Assembly (NCBI RefSeq): GCF_002101965.1
Contig: NZ_LQQA01000015.1
Coordinates: forward strand, 496,001 to 560,000
Length of the DNA stretch: 64,000 bases
Direction: 5' to 3'
DNA from: Mycolicibacterium wolinskyi
GTDB taxonomy: Bacteria > Actinomycetota > Actinomycetes > Mycobacteriales > Mycobacteriaceae
Numbering within the stretch: the stretch's first letter is position 1; the number at the start of each line of letters is the position of its first letter. The position numbers and the translations under genes are program-made. The notes under the pieces were generated by a model. It made no database searches. It was not told the origin of the DNA and saw only the letters and a list, made by a program, of their open reading frames with translations. Of the stretch, positions 15,131 to 24,172 are shown piece after piece.

Positions 15131-17005
15131 GTGAGCGCACCGACAACGCGACCGCCGCAACGGCCGGCCACTGCGCCGGCGAACGGCGCCGCCGCAGCCA
15201 AGTCCCCAGCAGGTTCCGACCAGGCCGAGCCCAAGCGGGTCGCACCGCAGCAGCTCACCGGGGCGCAAGCCGTCATCCGGTCGCTGGAAGAACTCGGCGT
15301 CGACGTCATCTTCGGCATCCCCGGCGGTGCCGTCCTGCCGGTCTACGACCCGCTGTTCGACTCGCAGAAACTGCGGCACGTGTTGGTGCGCCACGAACAG
15401 GGCGCGGGCCACGCCGCGAGCGGATACGCCCACGCCACCGGCAAGGTCGGCGTCATGATGGCGACCTCGGGGCCCGGTGCCACCAATCTGGTGACCCCGC
15501 TGGCCGACGCGCAGATGGACTCGATCCCGGTCGTGGCGATCACCGGGCAGGTCGGTCGCGGGCTGATCGGCACCGACGCCTTCCAGGAAGCCGACATCTC
15601 CGGCATCACCATGCCGATCACCAAGCACAACTTCCTGGTTCGCGACGGTGACGACATCCCGCAGGTGCTCGCCGAGGCGTTCCACATCGCCCGCAGCGGC
15701 AGGCCGGGCGCGGTTCTCGTCGACATCCCGAAGGACATCCTGCAGGGCCAGTGCACGTTCAGTTGGCCGCCGCGGATCGATCTGCCCGGTTACAAGCCGA
15801 ACACCAAGCCGCACAACCGCCAGATCCGCGAGGCCGCCAAGCTCATCGAACAGGCCCGCAAGCCGGTGCTCTACGTCGGTGGCGGCGTGATCCGCGGCGA
15901 GGCCAGCGCAGAGCTGCTGGACCTGGCCGAACTGACCGGCATCCCGGTGGTGACCACGTTGATGGCGCGCGGCGCCTTCCCGGACAGCCATCCGCAGAAT
16001 CTCGGCATGCCCGGGATGCACGGCACGGTCGCCGCCGTGGCCGCGCTGCAGCGCAGCGACCTGCTGATCGCTTTGGGCACGCGGTTCGACGACCGCGTGA
16101 CCGGCAAACTCGACTCCTTCGCGCCCGGCGCCAAGGTGATCCATGCCGACATCGATCCCGCCGAGATCGGCAAGAACCGCCATGCCGACGTGCCGATCGT
16201 GGGCGATGTCAAGGCCGTCATCTCGGACCTGATCGATTCCCTGCGCAAGACCGGGATCAACGCCGACACACTGAAGCTCGACACCTGGTGGGAGTACCTG
16301 TCGGGCATCAAGGCGACCTACCCACTCAGCTACGGTCCGCAGAGCGACGGCAGCCTGTCGCCGGAGTACGTGATCGAGAAGCTGGGCCAGATCGCCGGTC
16401 CGGAGGCCGTCTACGTCGCCGGTGTGGGTCAGCACCAGATGTGGGCCGCGCAGTTCATCTCCTACGAGAACCCGAAGACCTGGCTCAACTCGGGCGGCCT
16501 TGGCACCATGGGCTTCGCCGTGCCGGCGGCCATGGGCGCGAAGTTCGCGCGGCCCGAGGCCGAGGTCTGGGCGATCGACGGCGACGGCTGCTTCCAGATG
16601 ACCAATCAGGAACTGGCCACGTGCGCCGTCGAGGGCGCACCCATCAAGGTTGCCCTGATCAACAACGGCAACCTTGGCATGGTGCGGCAATGGCAGACGC
16701 TGTTCTACGACGAGCGTTACAGCCAAACCGATCTGGCCACGCACTCGCGGCGGATCCCGGACTTCGTCAAGCTCGCCGAGGCCCTCGGTTGCGTCGGATT
16801 GCGTTGCGAGCGAGCCGAAGACGTCGAGGACGTGATCAACCAGGCTCGTGCCATCAACGACCGCCCGGTGGTGATCGACTTCATCGTGGGTGCCGACGCC
16901 CAGGTGTGGCCGATGGTCGCGGCGGGCACCAGCAACGACGAGATCATGGCGGCCCGCGACATCCGGCCGCTGTTCGACGATGAAGATGGCGAGGGGCACG
17001 CCTGA
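15131..17005 (+). CDS. ilvB: Acetolactate synthase, large catalytic subunit
   Basis: 624 residues. It is a ThDP-dependent enzyme that condenses pyruvate with pyruvate or 2-oxobutyrate, the first common step of Val/Leu/Ile synthesis. An Ala/Pro-rich extension of ~35 residues is followed by the ThDP Pyr domain (GIPGGAVLPVYD), the central FAD-binding domain, and the ThDP PP domain with GDGCFQM near 482 and a following NNGNLGM, the GDG...NN motif. The GTG start follows GAGGAC-type purine-rich sequence. It is the first gene of ilvBNC, controlled by the attenuator upstream. Confidence 0.97.
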   Translation: MSAPTTRPPQRPATAPANGAAAAKSPAGSDQAEPKRVAPQQLTGAQAVIRSLEELGVDVIFGIPGGAVLPVYDPLFDSQKLRHVLVRHEQGAGHAASGYAHATGKVGVMMATSGPGATNLVTPLADAQMDSIPVVAITGQVGRGLIGTDAFQEADISGITMPITKHNFLVRDGDDIPQVLAEAFHIARSGRPGAVLVDIPKDILQGQCTFSWPPRIDLPGYKPNTKPHNRQIREAAKLIEQARKPVLYVGGGVIRGEASAELLDLAELTGIPVVTTLMARGAFPDSHPQNLGMPGMHGTVAAVAALQRSDLLIALGTRFDDRVTGKLDSFAPGAKVIHADIDPAEIGKNRHADVPIVGDVKAVISDLIDSLRKTGINADTLKLDTWWEYLSGIKATYPLSYGPQSDGSLSPEYVIEKLGQIAGPEAVYVAGVGQHQMWAAQFISYENPKTWLNSGGLGTMGFAVPAAMGAKFARPEAEVWAIDGDGCFQMTNQELATCAVEGAPIKVALINNGNLGMVRQWQTLFYDERYSQTDLATHSRRIPDFVKLAEALGCVGLRCERAEDVEDVINQARAINDRPVVIDFIVGADAQVWPMVAAGTSNDEIMAARDIRPLFDDEDGEGHA

Positions 17006-17038
17006 TGAGCGCTCGCGCGAAGAAGAGAGAGTCCTGAC

Positions 17039-17551
17039 ATGAGCAACGCAACCCCCACGCACACGTTGTCGGTGCTCGTCGAGGACAAGCCCGGTGTCCT
17101 GGCCCGCGTCGCATCACTGTTCTCGCGGCGCGGCTACAACATCCAGTCCCTGGCGGTCGGCGCGACCGAGCAGAAGGACATGTCGCGCATGACGATCGTG
17201 GTCAGCGTCGAGGAATCGCCGTTGGAGCAGATCACCAAGCAGCTCAACAAGCTGATCAACGTGATCAAGATCGTCGAGCAAGAGGAAGACAACTCGGTTG
17301 CCCGCGAACTCGCGCTGATCAAGGTGCGCGCCGACGCGGGGACCCGGGGGCAGGTCATCGAAGCGGTGAACCTGTTCCGCGCCAAAGTCGTTGATGTTTC
17401 GACCGAGTCGCTGACGGTCGAGGCAACGGGCACGCCGGAGAAGCTCGAAGCGCTGCTGAGGGTCCTGGAGCCCTACGGCATCCGGGAGCTCGCGCAGTCC
17501 GGTGTGGTGTCGGTGTCCCGCGGTCCGCGCGGCATCGGCACCGTGAAGTAG
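17039..17551 (+). CDS. ilvN: Acetolactate synthase, small regulatory subunit
   Basis: 170 residues. The N-terminal ACT domain (HTLSVLVEDKPGVLARV, GYNIQSLAVG) binds valine and mediates feedback inhibition of IlvB; the C-terminal ~80 residues form the second ferredoxin-like domain (VIEAVNLFRAKVVDVS). The ATG at 17039 is preceded by a purine-rich AGAAGAGAGAG stretch. It lies 33 bases after ilvB and 41 bases before ilvC, in the usual operon order. Confidence 0.97.
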   Translation: MSNATPTHTLSVLVEDKPGVLARVASLFSRRGYNIQSLAVGATEQKDMSRMTIVVSVEESPLEQITKQLNKLINVIKIVEQEEDNSVARELALIKVRADAGTRGQVIEAVNLFRAKVVDVSTESLTVEATGTPEKLEALLRVLEPYGIRELAQSGVVSVSRGPRGIGTVK

Positions 17552-17592
17552 CGTCAAATGGCTGTATAGCTAGAAAGAAGGAAATTCACGCA

Positions 17593-18606
17593 ATGGCAGT
17601 TGAGATGTTCTACGACGACGACGCGGACCTGTCGATCATCCAGGGCCGCAAGGTCGCCGTCATCGGCTATGGCAGCCAGGGGCACGCGCATTCGCTTTCG
17701 CTGCGCGACTCGGGCGTCCAGGTGAAGGTCGGTCTCAAAGAGGGGTCGAAGTCCCGCGAGAAGGTCGCCGAGCAGGGCCTGGAGGTCGACACTCCGGCCG
17801 AGGTCGCCAAGTGGGCCGATGTGATCATGCTGCTCGCGCCCGACACCGCGCAGGCCGAGATCTTCAAGAACGACATCGAGCCCAACCTGGAGGACGGCAA
17901 TGCGCTGTTCTTCGGCCACGGCCTCAACATCCACTTCGGCCTGATCAAGGCGCCGGCCAACGTCACCGTCGGCATGGTGGCCCCCAAGGGCCCCGGCCAC
18001 CTGGTGCGCCGTCAGTTCGTCGACGGCAAGGGCGTGCCGTGCCTGATCGCCATCGACCAGGATCCCAAGGGCGAGGGGCAGGCCCTGGCGCTGTCGTACG
18101 CCGCGGCGATCGGTGGCGCGCGCGCAGGCGTCATCAAGACGACGTTCAAGGAAGAGACCGAGACCGACCTGTTCGGTGAGCAGGCCGTCCTGTGCGGTGG
18201 CACCGAGGAACTGGTCAAGACCGGTTTCGAGGTCATGGTCGAGGCGGGCTACGCCCCGGAGATGGCCTACTTCGAGGTGCTGCACGAGCTCAAGCTCATC
18301 GTCGACCTGATGTACGAGGGTGGCATCGCCCGGATGAACTACTCGGTGTCCGACACCGCGGAGTTCGGCGGCTACCTGTCGGGTCCGCGCGTCATCGACG
18401 CCGGTACCAAGGAGCGCATGCGCGACATCCTCAAGGACATCCAGGACGGCACGTTCGTCAAGCGCCTGGTCGCCAACGTCGAGGGCGGCAACAAGGAACT
18501 CGAGGACCTGCGCAAGAAGAACGCCGAGCACCCGATCGAGGTCACCGGCAAGAAGCTGCGCGATCTGATGAGCTGGGTCGACCGGCCGATCACCGAAACG
18601 GCCTGA
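17593..18606 (+). CDS. ilvC: Ketol-acid reductoisomerase (NADP+)
   Basis: 337 residues, the short class I type. It converts acetolactate or acetohydroxybutyrate to the dihydroxy acid using NADPH and Mg2+. The Rossmann motif GYGSQGHA at 25-32 and the knotted C-terminal domain with FGEQAVLCGG and PEMAYFEVLHELK are visible. AAGAAGG lies 11 bases upstream. A TGTATAGCT string in the ilvN-ilvC gap could give a secondary promoter. A strong hairpin follows the stop. Confidence 0.97.
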   Translation: MAVEMFYDDDADLSIIQGRKVAVIGYGSQGHAHSLSLRDSGVQVKVGLKEGSKSREKVAEQGLEVDTPAEVAKWADVIMLLAPDTAQAEIFKNDIEPNLEDGNALFFGHGLNIHFGLIKAPANVTVGMVAPKGPGHLVRRQFVDGKGVPCLIAIDQDPKGEGQALALSYAAAIGGARAGVIKTTFKEETETDLFGEQAVLCGGTEELVKTGFEVMVEAGYAPEMAYFEVLHELKLIVDLMYEGGIARMNYSVSDTAEFGGYLSGPRVIDAGTKERMRDILKDIQDGTFVKRLVANVEGGNKELEDLRKKNAEHPIEVTGKKLRDLMSWVDRPITETA

Positions 18607-18622
18607 TCCTCTTACGCCGACT

Positions 18623-18672
18623 GGCCAGTTATTGCACGCCAAGCTCGAAACAGCGTGCGATAACTGGCCTTT
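18623..18672 (+). terminator. Bidirectional terminator between ilvC and the GntR gene
   Basis: A 17-bp stem, GGCCAGTTATTGCACGC (18623-18639) with 18653-18669, contains one G-U pair and a 13-base loop, followed by TTT. It lies between convergent genes and can end transcription from both sides. Confidence 0.8.
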
Positions 18673-18678
18673 CGCGTT

Positions 18679-19395
18679 TCAGGAGCTCTCTCGGCGCCGG
18701 CTCCTTGTGAGCTGCACGGGGTCGAGGTCGGGGCTCGACCATGTGGCCGCCATGGCCAGACTGTCGGCACGGCCCGAGTGCACGTGGTGGAACGCCGACG
18801 CGGCCGCCCGATCGGGGTCATGATCGGCGATTGCCGCCAACAGTTCTTCGTGCTCGCGACACTGCACCCCCGGGTCGCGGTCCTTGGTGAGGTGAAAGAG
18901 CCACTGCGTGCGTGCCTCGAGCGGGCGCAACATCGTCTCGAGCAGGGGATTGGCGGCGAGTTCGACGATGACGCCGTGGAACCGGGCGTTGGCGGCCGCG
19001 ATCGCCGACTTGTCCTTTCGCTTGGTGGCCCGGCGCGCGATATCCAGCTGTACGGCGAGCTTGTCGAGCCCGTGCTGGTCCGCGCGTTCGGCCGCCAACC
19101 GGGCGGCCAGCACCTCGAGGCTCTCCCGGACGTCGAAGAGGTCGCGCACGTCGTCGGCGGTGAACGGCGAGACGATGGTGCCCTGGTGTGGCACCGTCAC
19201 CACCAACCCGTCCTGCTGAAGGCGCTGCAGTGCCTCACGCAACGGAATCCGGGATACCGCGAGCTCGTCGGCAAGGTCACGCTCGATCAGCCGAGTCCCC
19301 GGGGCCAGCTCCAATCCCACGATGCGCGCACGGAGTTCGTCATAGGCCCGCTCGCGCAAAGGTTTCCGGCTCGCCTCGGTCGCTGCGACAGTCAC
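18679..19395 (-). CDS. GntR family regulator, FadR subfamily (FCD domain)
   Basis: 238 residues from the GTG at 19395. The winged helix-turn-helix is at residues ~12-75 (RAYDELRARIVGLELAPGTRLIE, then AVSRIPLREALQRL); the FCD domain follows with the metal-binding His pattern (RFHGVIVE, CREHEELL, HHVHSG). The GTG has GAGAAAGG 9 bases upstream; an ATG at 19431 would add 12 residues. It diverges from the BMP-type ABC importer genes, and two GGTATACC palindromes lie in the shared region, so it probably controls the importer and itself in response to the imported compound. Confidence 0.88.
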   Translation of the reverse strand: MTVAATEASRKPLRERAYDELRARIVGLELAPGTRLIERDLADELAVSRIPLREALQRLQQDGLVVTVPHQGTIVSPFTADDVRDLFDVRESLEVLAARLAAERADQHGLDKLAVQLDIARRATKRKDKSAIAAANARFHGVIVELAANPLLETMLRPLEARTQWLFHLTKDRDPGVQCREHEELLAAIADHDPDRAAASAFHHVHSGRADSLAMAATWSSPDLDPVQLTRSRRRESS

Positions 19396-19449
19396 CCATC
19401 GGCCCTTTCTCTCTACGGCTGTTTTCAGCATAGCCGCGTCCGAGTTAGC

Positions 19450-19457
19450 GGTATACC
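19450..19457. promoter_or_regulatory. GGTATACC operator, site 1
   Basis: Perfect 8-bp palindrome 55 bases upstream of the GntR gene start. The flanks match site 2 in inverse orientation (AGCGGTATACC versus GGTATACCGCT). FadR-type regulators commonly bind TGGTATACCA-like sites. Confidence 0.55.
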
Positions 19458-19521
19458 AGTAACGCGAAGCTAACGCGGCCGCAATTTCGGGGAAATGGCT
19501 CGCCCGCACACTTCTCGTAAC

Positions 19522-19529
19522 GGTATACC
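19522..19529. promoter_or_regulatory. GGTATACC operator, site 2
   Basis: The second GGTATACC palindrome, 72 bp from site 1 and 37 bases before the lipoprotein gene start. It is likely bound by the divergently encoded GntR regulator. Confidence 0.55.
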
Positions 19530-19565
19530 GCTATATCGGTAGGCCCTGAACGTAGGAGAAGTTCC

Positions 19566-20561
19566 ATGAAGGTCACCAAACCACCCAGAGTTCTGGCTGT
19601 CGCGGCGGCAAGTCTGCTCGCGCTGAGTGCGGCCGCTTGCGGCGCACCGGATTCCGGCTCAGGCAACGACGAGGCATTGTCCGTCGGAGTTTTCCTGCCG
19701 GGCTCGATCAACGACACCGGTTTCATGCAGTCGGGCTTTCTGGGTTTCCAGCGCGTACAGGAGAAGTACGGTGATCGTGTCGACGCCAGCTACGTCGAAC
19801 AGGTCGCGGCCGCTGACTATCAGCAGGCATTGCAGCGCTTCGCATCCCAGAACGACCTGGTGATCTCGGTGGGCGGGCAGACCGACGCGGACGTCCGCAA
19901 GGTCGCTCCTCAGTTCCCCGACGTCAAGTTCGTCGAGATCGGCGGTCCTTCGGATGCCGAGCCGATGCCCAACCTCGCCTACTACGACCCCCAGCAGGCC
20001 GAGGCCGAGTTCGTGTCCGGCGCGGCGGCTGCCGCATCGTCGAAGAAAGGAACCGTCGGATTCGTCGGAGGCGTTGAGCTGCCCGCGATCGTGAACGCCG
20101 CAAACGCGTTCGGCAACGGGGCGAAGTTCGCGCGGCCGGACGTCAAAGTGCTTGCGCCACAGTACGTCGGTGACTTCAACGATCCGGCCAAAGCCAAGCA
20201 GGCCGCCGCGACTGCATATGCTGCCGGTGCCGACGTGCTCAGCCAGATCGTCAATCTCGGCAAGCAGGGCATGGAGCAGGCGGCCAAGGAGTCTGGGAAC
20301 CGGATGAGTGGCGGCCCGATCCCCGGGGACTGCGCGAACTCCACCTACACCGGCTTCGTCCGCACCGACATCGGCACCGAGATCGAATATGCCGTGTCCT
20401 CGGTACTCGACGGCACGTGGAAGGCCGAACAGGTTCCCTTCGGGCTCACCTCCGACAAGGGCGGCACCGACTACATCGTGTGCACGGACGAACCCGCCGT
20501 TGCCACCGCGGTTTCCGACGCGAAGACGGCCATCGTCTCCGGCTCGGCAAAACCCTACTGA
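19566..20561 (+). CDS. BMP family ABC transporter substrate-binding lipoprotein
   Basis: 331 residues. Lipoprotein signal peptide with the lipobox SAAAC and Cys25, then a periplasmic-binding fold of the basic membrane protein (BMP/PnrA/Med) family: VGVFLPGSINDTGFMQSG near the start, and VGFVGGVELP and YAAGADVLSQI in the core. Characterised members bind purine nucleosides; related systems carry riboflavin. It is the first gene of a four-gene importer set plus an ornithine cyclodeaminase homologue. AGGAGAAG lies 6 bases upstream of the ATG. Confidence 0.9.
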   Translation: MKVTKPPRVLAVAAASLLALSAAACGAPDSGSGNDEALSVGVFLPGSINDTGFMQSGFLGFQRVQEKYGDRVDASYVEQVAAADYQQALQRFASQNDLVISVGGQTDADVRKVAPQFPDVKFVEIGGPSDAEPMPNLAYYDPQQAEAEFVSGAAAAASSKKGTVGFVGGVELPAIVNAANAFGNGAKFARPDVKVLAPQYVGDFNDPAKAKQAAATAYAAGADVLSQIVNLGKQGMEQAAKESGNRMSGGPIPGDCANSTYTGFVRTDIGTEIEYAVSSVLDGTWKAEQVPFGLTSDKGGTDYIVCTDEPAVATAVSDAKTAIVSGSAKPY

Positions 20562-20577
20562 CGGCAGGTGTGCTCCG

Positions 20578-22119
20578 ATGACCACCGCCGCAGAGACGAC
20601 GGCACCAGGTACCACCCCGATGCTCACCATGACCGGTATCGGGAAATCATTCGGCCCGGTACGGGCACTCGACGGTGTCACGCTCACCGTCGAACCGAGC
20701 TCCGTGCACTGCATCCTCGGTGAGAACGGCGCGGGCAAATCGACACTGTGCAACAGCATCTACGGCACGGTGTCGCCCGACTCGGGCAACATGACACTCG
20801 CCGGCGCAGACTATCGGCCGCGTAATCCGGCTGAGGCGCTTTCGGCCGGCGTCGCCATGGTGCACCAGCACTTTTCGCTGATTCCGACGATGACGGTGGC
20901 CGACAATCTGCTTCTCGGCCGTGACGGATTCCGCCCGCCCCGAGGTCGATTGTCGGCCGATCTCAGCCGAATCTCCGACAAATACGGGCTGCGTGTCGAC
21001 GAGAAGGCCGTCGTCGGCGAGCTGACAGTCGGCGCACGGCAGCGGGTCGAGATCGTCAAAGCCTTGTTGCGCGACCCTCGGTTGATCCTGCTCGACGAGC
21101 CGACTGCGGTACTCGATCCCGCCGAGATCGATGCACTCATCGACACGTGCGCGGCACTGACCGCCGATGATAAGTCGGTTGTGCTCATCACTCACAAACT
21201 CGGTGAAGTGGCACGCGCCGCCGATGAGGCCACGGTCTTGCGCGCGGGTGCCGTGGTCGGCGGCGGTCGGCTCTCCCAGGTGTCGCTGTCGACTTTGACG
21301 GAGCTCATGCTCGGCGATTCGGCACATCTGCAACCCACCCCGCGAGCGAGGACCATCACCGCCGGTGCGGGCGGGGGTCTTTCGGTTCGCGGGCTCAACC
21401 TCGACCGTCCCGACGGCAGTGCCGCACTGGCGAACCTCAACCTGACAGTCGAGCGCGGTGAGATCGTCGGAATCGCAGGGGTCGATGGCAACGGTCAATC
21501 CGAATTGACTGCCGTGCTGTCGGGTTCGCTCAAGCCCGACAGTGGGCAGGTGCTCGTCGACGGCGAGGACCTCTCGGCTGCCCCGCCGGCCCGCCGAACC
21601 CAATCGGGGATGGCGGTGATACCCGAGGACCGGCACGCCGAAGGAATCATCGGCGAACTCACCATCGCCGAGAACATCGCCATGCCCCGGCTCTCGAAGT
21701 ACCGGAGATGGGGTCTGCTCGACCGGACGCGGATGCGTGCAGACGCTTCCGCTGCCATCGCCGACTACTCGATAAGAGCGTCGGGCCCGGACGCGCAACT
21801 GCGCTCACTGTCGGGCGGTAACCAGCAGAAAGTTGTGCTCGCGCGGGAACTGTCGACCGACGGGCTTCGCGTCGTCGTCGCTGCCCAGCCGACCCGCGGG
21901 CTCGACGCGGGCGCCGTCGCATTCGTCCTGGACCGCCTCCGTACTGCTGCCGACGACGGCGCCGCAGTACTGATCACCTCAACCGAGATCGACGAACTCC
22001 TCGCGGTGTGCGACCGGATCGTCGTGGCCTACCGCGGGTCCCTACACGGCTCGGTGAAAGCCGATTCACCAACCGCAACAAGGGATATCGGTGTTCTCAT
22101 GATGGGAGTGTCAGCATGA
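20578..22119 (+). CDS. ABC importer ATPase with two nucleotide-binding domains (nucleoside/BMP type)
   Basis: 513 residues holding two ATPase domains in one chain, as in nucleoside and sugar importers. NBD1 has Walker A GENGAGKST near 43 and Walker B LILLDEPT; its signature is degenerate (LTVGARQR). NBD2 has a degenerate P-loop (GVDGNGQSE) and an intact LSGGNQQK signature. One site is therefore likely catalytically weak, typical of this family. The ATG at 20578 lies 16 bases after the lipoprotein gene; its stop overlaps the first permease gene by 4 bases. Confidence 0.92.
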   Translation: MTTAAETTAPGTTPMLTMTGIGKSFGPVRALDGVTLTVEPSSVHCILGENGAGKSTLCNSIYGTVSPDSGNMTLAGADYRPRNPAEALSAGVAMVHQHFSLIPTMTVADNLLLGRDGFRPPRGRLSADLSRISDKYGLRVDEKAVVGELTVGARQRVEIVKALLRDPRLILLDEPTAVLDPAEIDALIDTCAALTADDKSVVLITHKLGEVARAADEATVLRAGAVVGGGRLSQVSLSTLTELMLGDSAHLQPTPRARTITAGAGGGLSVRGLNLDRPDGSAALANLNLTVERGEIVGIAGVDGNGQSELTAVLSGSLKPDSGQVLVDGEDLSAAPPARRTQSGMAVIPEDRHAEGIIGELTIAENIAMPRLSKYRRWGLLDRTRMRADASAAIADYSIRASGPDAQLRSLSGGNQQKVVLARELSTDGLRVVVAAQPTRGLDAGAVAFVLDRLRTAADDGAAVLITSTEIDELLAVCDRIVVAYRGSLHGSVKADSPTATRDIGVLMMGVSA

Positions 22120-23225
22120 CCGTGATGGCCCTCAATCCCCGCCATCCGCTGGTGGTGGCAGTCGCTGCTCTCATTGCCTCCGCGCTCGTCGGGCTTGCTC
22201 TCTCGGCAGCTGCGGGAGCCAACCCGTTCGACGTCATCGCCGCGCTGGCCGAAGGCACGCTGGGATCGCCGTTCGCGATCGGGACGTCGCTGAACAACGC
22301 CGCTGTCCTGATGCTGGTAGCGGCGGGTTTCACCATCGCCTACCGGGCCGGTCTGGTCAACGTCGGTGGCGAAGGCCAACTCTGCCTCGGCGGAATCGCG
22401 GCAACAGCGGTCGGTGTCTCGTTGTCCGATGACATGCCGCTGCCCATCGGATTGACGCTCGCCCTTGGGGCCGCGGTACTCGCGGGCGCAGGCTGGGCCG
22501 CGATCCCCGCCTGGTTGCGGATCCGGCGGGGGACGAGCGAGATCATCACGACACTGCTGCTCAACTTCGTCGGCCTGGCATTGGTGGTCCTGATGGTTCA
22601 AGAGCCGCAACTGCTGCGGCAACCGATGACTTCATCCGAAACCCTTCCGCAATCGGAGCCGCTGGCGCTGTCCACGCATCTGCCGCTACTGGGCCTGCCC
22701 AAGAACCCGGCGACCATCGCGATCGTGCTCGCCGTGATACTGGTGGCCACCGTGGCAATCACGCTGCGGCACAGCGCGGTCGGGCTTCGCATTCGGGCGG
22801 TTGGCCTGTCCGGTGGCGCGTCGCTGCGGCTCGGCGTGCCCGTGGACCGCACGGCATTTCTCGGGCTGACCACCGCTGGTGGATTCTCCGGTTTGGCCGG
22901 TGGTCTGTTGGTGGCCACAGCGCCGTTCATCCTCGCCGAGGGGTTCTCGTCAGGGTTCGGTTTCAGCGGGCTTGTCGTCGGACTGCTGGCACGTGGGTCC
23001 ATGGCGGCTGTCGCGGCGGTCTCGTTGCTGTTCGGATTTCTCGTCGCCGGCGGTATCAATCTCCAGCTTGCCGCCGGGGTGCCCGCGTCGACCATGACCG
23101 TCGTACAGGCCGTACTCATCATCCTCATCGCCGGTGCTGCGTGGTGGACGACCACGGCGCGCTCCGCACCCCGTCACACCCGCGTTGAACCCGCAATGCC
23201 GCGTACCGAGGAGGTGCCGGCATGA
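22116..23225 (+). CDS. ABC importer permease 1 (nucleoside/BMP type)
   Basis: 369 residues with about 9-10 hydrophobic helices. The pattern (GFTIAYRAGLVNVGGEGQL, then GTSEIITTLLLNFVG) is that of the BPD_transp_2 permease that pairs with BMP-type binding proteins. It overlaps both the ATPase gene and the second permease gene by 4 bases (ATGA), so it is part of one translationally coupled operon. Confidence 0.9.
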   Translation: MTVMALNPRHPLVVAVAALIASALVGLALSAAAGANPFDVIAALAEGTLGSPFAIGTSLNNAAVLMLVAAGFTIAYRAGLVNVGGEGQLCLGGIAATAVGVSLSDDMPLPIGLTLALGAAVLAGAGWAAIPAWLRIRRGTSEIITTLLLNFVGLALVVLMVQEPQLLRQPMTSSETLPQSEPLALSTHLPLLGLPKNPATIAIVLAVILVATVAITLRHSAVGLRIRAVGLSGGASLRLGVPVDRTAFLGLTTAGGFSGLAGGLLVATAPFILAEGFSSGFGFSGLVVGLLARGSMAAVAAVSLLFGFLVAGGINLQLAAGVPASTMTVVQAVLIILIAGAAWWTTTARSAPRHTRVEPAMPRTEEVPA

Positions 23226-24148
23226 ACACTTCGATGATCACCGAAATACTCTCCAGCGGAGTGGCATTCGCGATACCGCTGTTGCTTGCCGCGGCCGGTG
23301 AGTCGATCAGCGAACGCGCCGGTGTGCTCAATCTGAGCATGGAGGGGATGATGCTGACGGGTGCATTCGCCGGCGTGCTCGCGGCGGTCAGCACCGGCTC
23401 GGCGATACTCGGCGCGATCGCAGGCATCGTGGCCGGGCTGATCTTCGGACTCGCCCAGGCGTTGTGGAGTGTCCGGTTTCGTGCCGACCAGATCGTCGTC
23501 GGCATCGCGGCCAACGCGCTGGCGCTGGGGCTGACCGCATTCGGGGCCAGGACTCTGCTGGGCGACGGAAAAGGGCACGACGTACCCGCATTCAGCGACG
23601 TGCACATCCCCGTGTTGAGCGATCTGCCCGTGATCGGCCCCGCACTGTTCGGCCAAACGTTGCTCGGATACTTCTGTGTCGCTGCGATTGTCGCGCTGAC
23701 CGTGCTGTTCTCCAACCGCACCATGACGGGCATGCGCATCGACGCGGTGGGGGAGGACGCGGTATCGGCGGGCTGGACGGGCCTGCCGGTCAACCGGATC
23801 CGCGTGGTCGGCGTGCTCGTCGCCTCGGGTGCCGGGGGCCTGGCCGGAGCGCAGCTGGCATTGTCCGAGGTCCGTGCGTTCAGCGAGAACATGACCGCGG
23901 GCATGGGTTATCTCGCCGTGGTCGCGGTGATCGCCGGCCACTGGCGGGTCATCGGAATCCTCTGGGCAGCCCTGTTCTTCGGCGTGGCCAGGGCGCTGCA
24001 GTTCGCGTTGCCCGCGGTAGGCGTGCACATACCGTACGCCGTGTTGGTGATGCTGCCCTACGTCATCGCGATCGTCGCGATCAGCGGTTTCGTCGGCGGT
24101 CGCAAGGCGCCGTCGTGCTTGACAGTTCCCTACGTCGGCCGTGTCTGA
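23222..24148 (+). CDS. ABC importer permease 2 (nucleoside/BMP type)
   Basis: 308 residues, about 8 hydrophobic helices. The N-terminal segment AAAGESISERAGVLNLSMEG is the hallmark of the second permease of BMP-type importers. With permease 1 it forms the heterodimeric channel. Its ATG overlaps the end of permease 1 by 4 bases and it is followed 24 bases later by the ornithine cyclodeaminase homologue. Confidence 0.9.
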   Translation: MNTSMITEILSSGVAFAIPLLLAAAGESISERAGVLNLSMEGMMLTGAFAGVLAAVSTGSAILGAIAGIVAGLIFGLAQALWSVRFRADQIVVGIAANALALGLTAFGARTLLGDGKGHDVPAFSDVHIPVLSDLPVIGPALFGQTLLGYFCVAAIVALTVLFSNRTMTGMRIDAVGEDAVSAGWTGLPVNRIRVVGVLVASGAGGLAGAQLALSEVRAFSENMTAGMGYLAVVAVIAGHWRVIGILWAALFFGVARALQFALPAVGVHIPYAVLVMLPYVIAIVAISGFVGGRKAPSCLTVPYVGRV

Positions 24149-24172
24149 CCCAATCCGAGAGGCAACAGTCCA

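Noticed and set aside
14927..17062. 711-codon open frame antisense to ilvB
   Set aside because: Shadow of the GC-rich third positions of ilvB; no motif, no RBS, and ilvB is certain.
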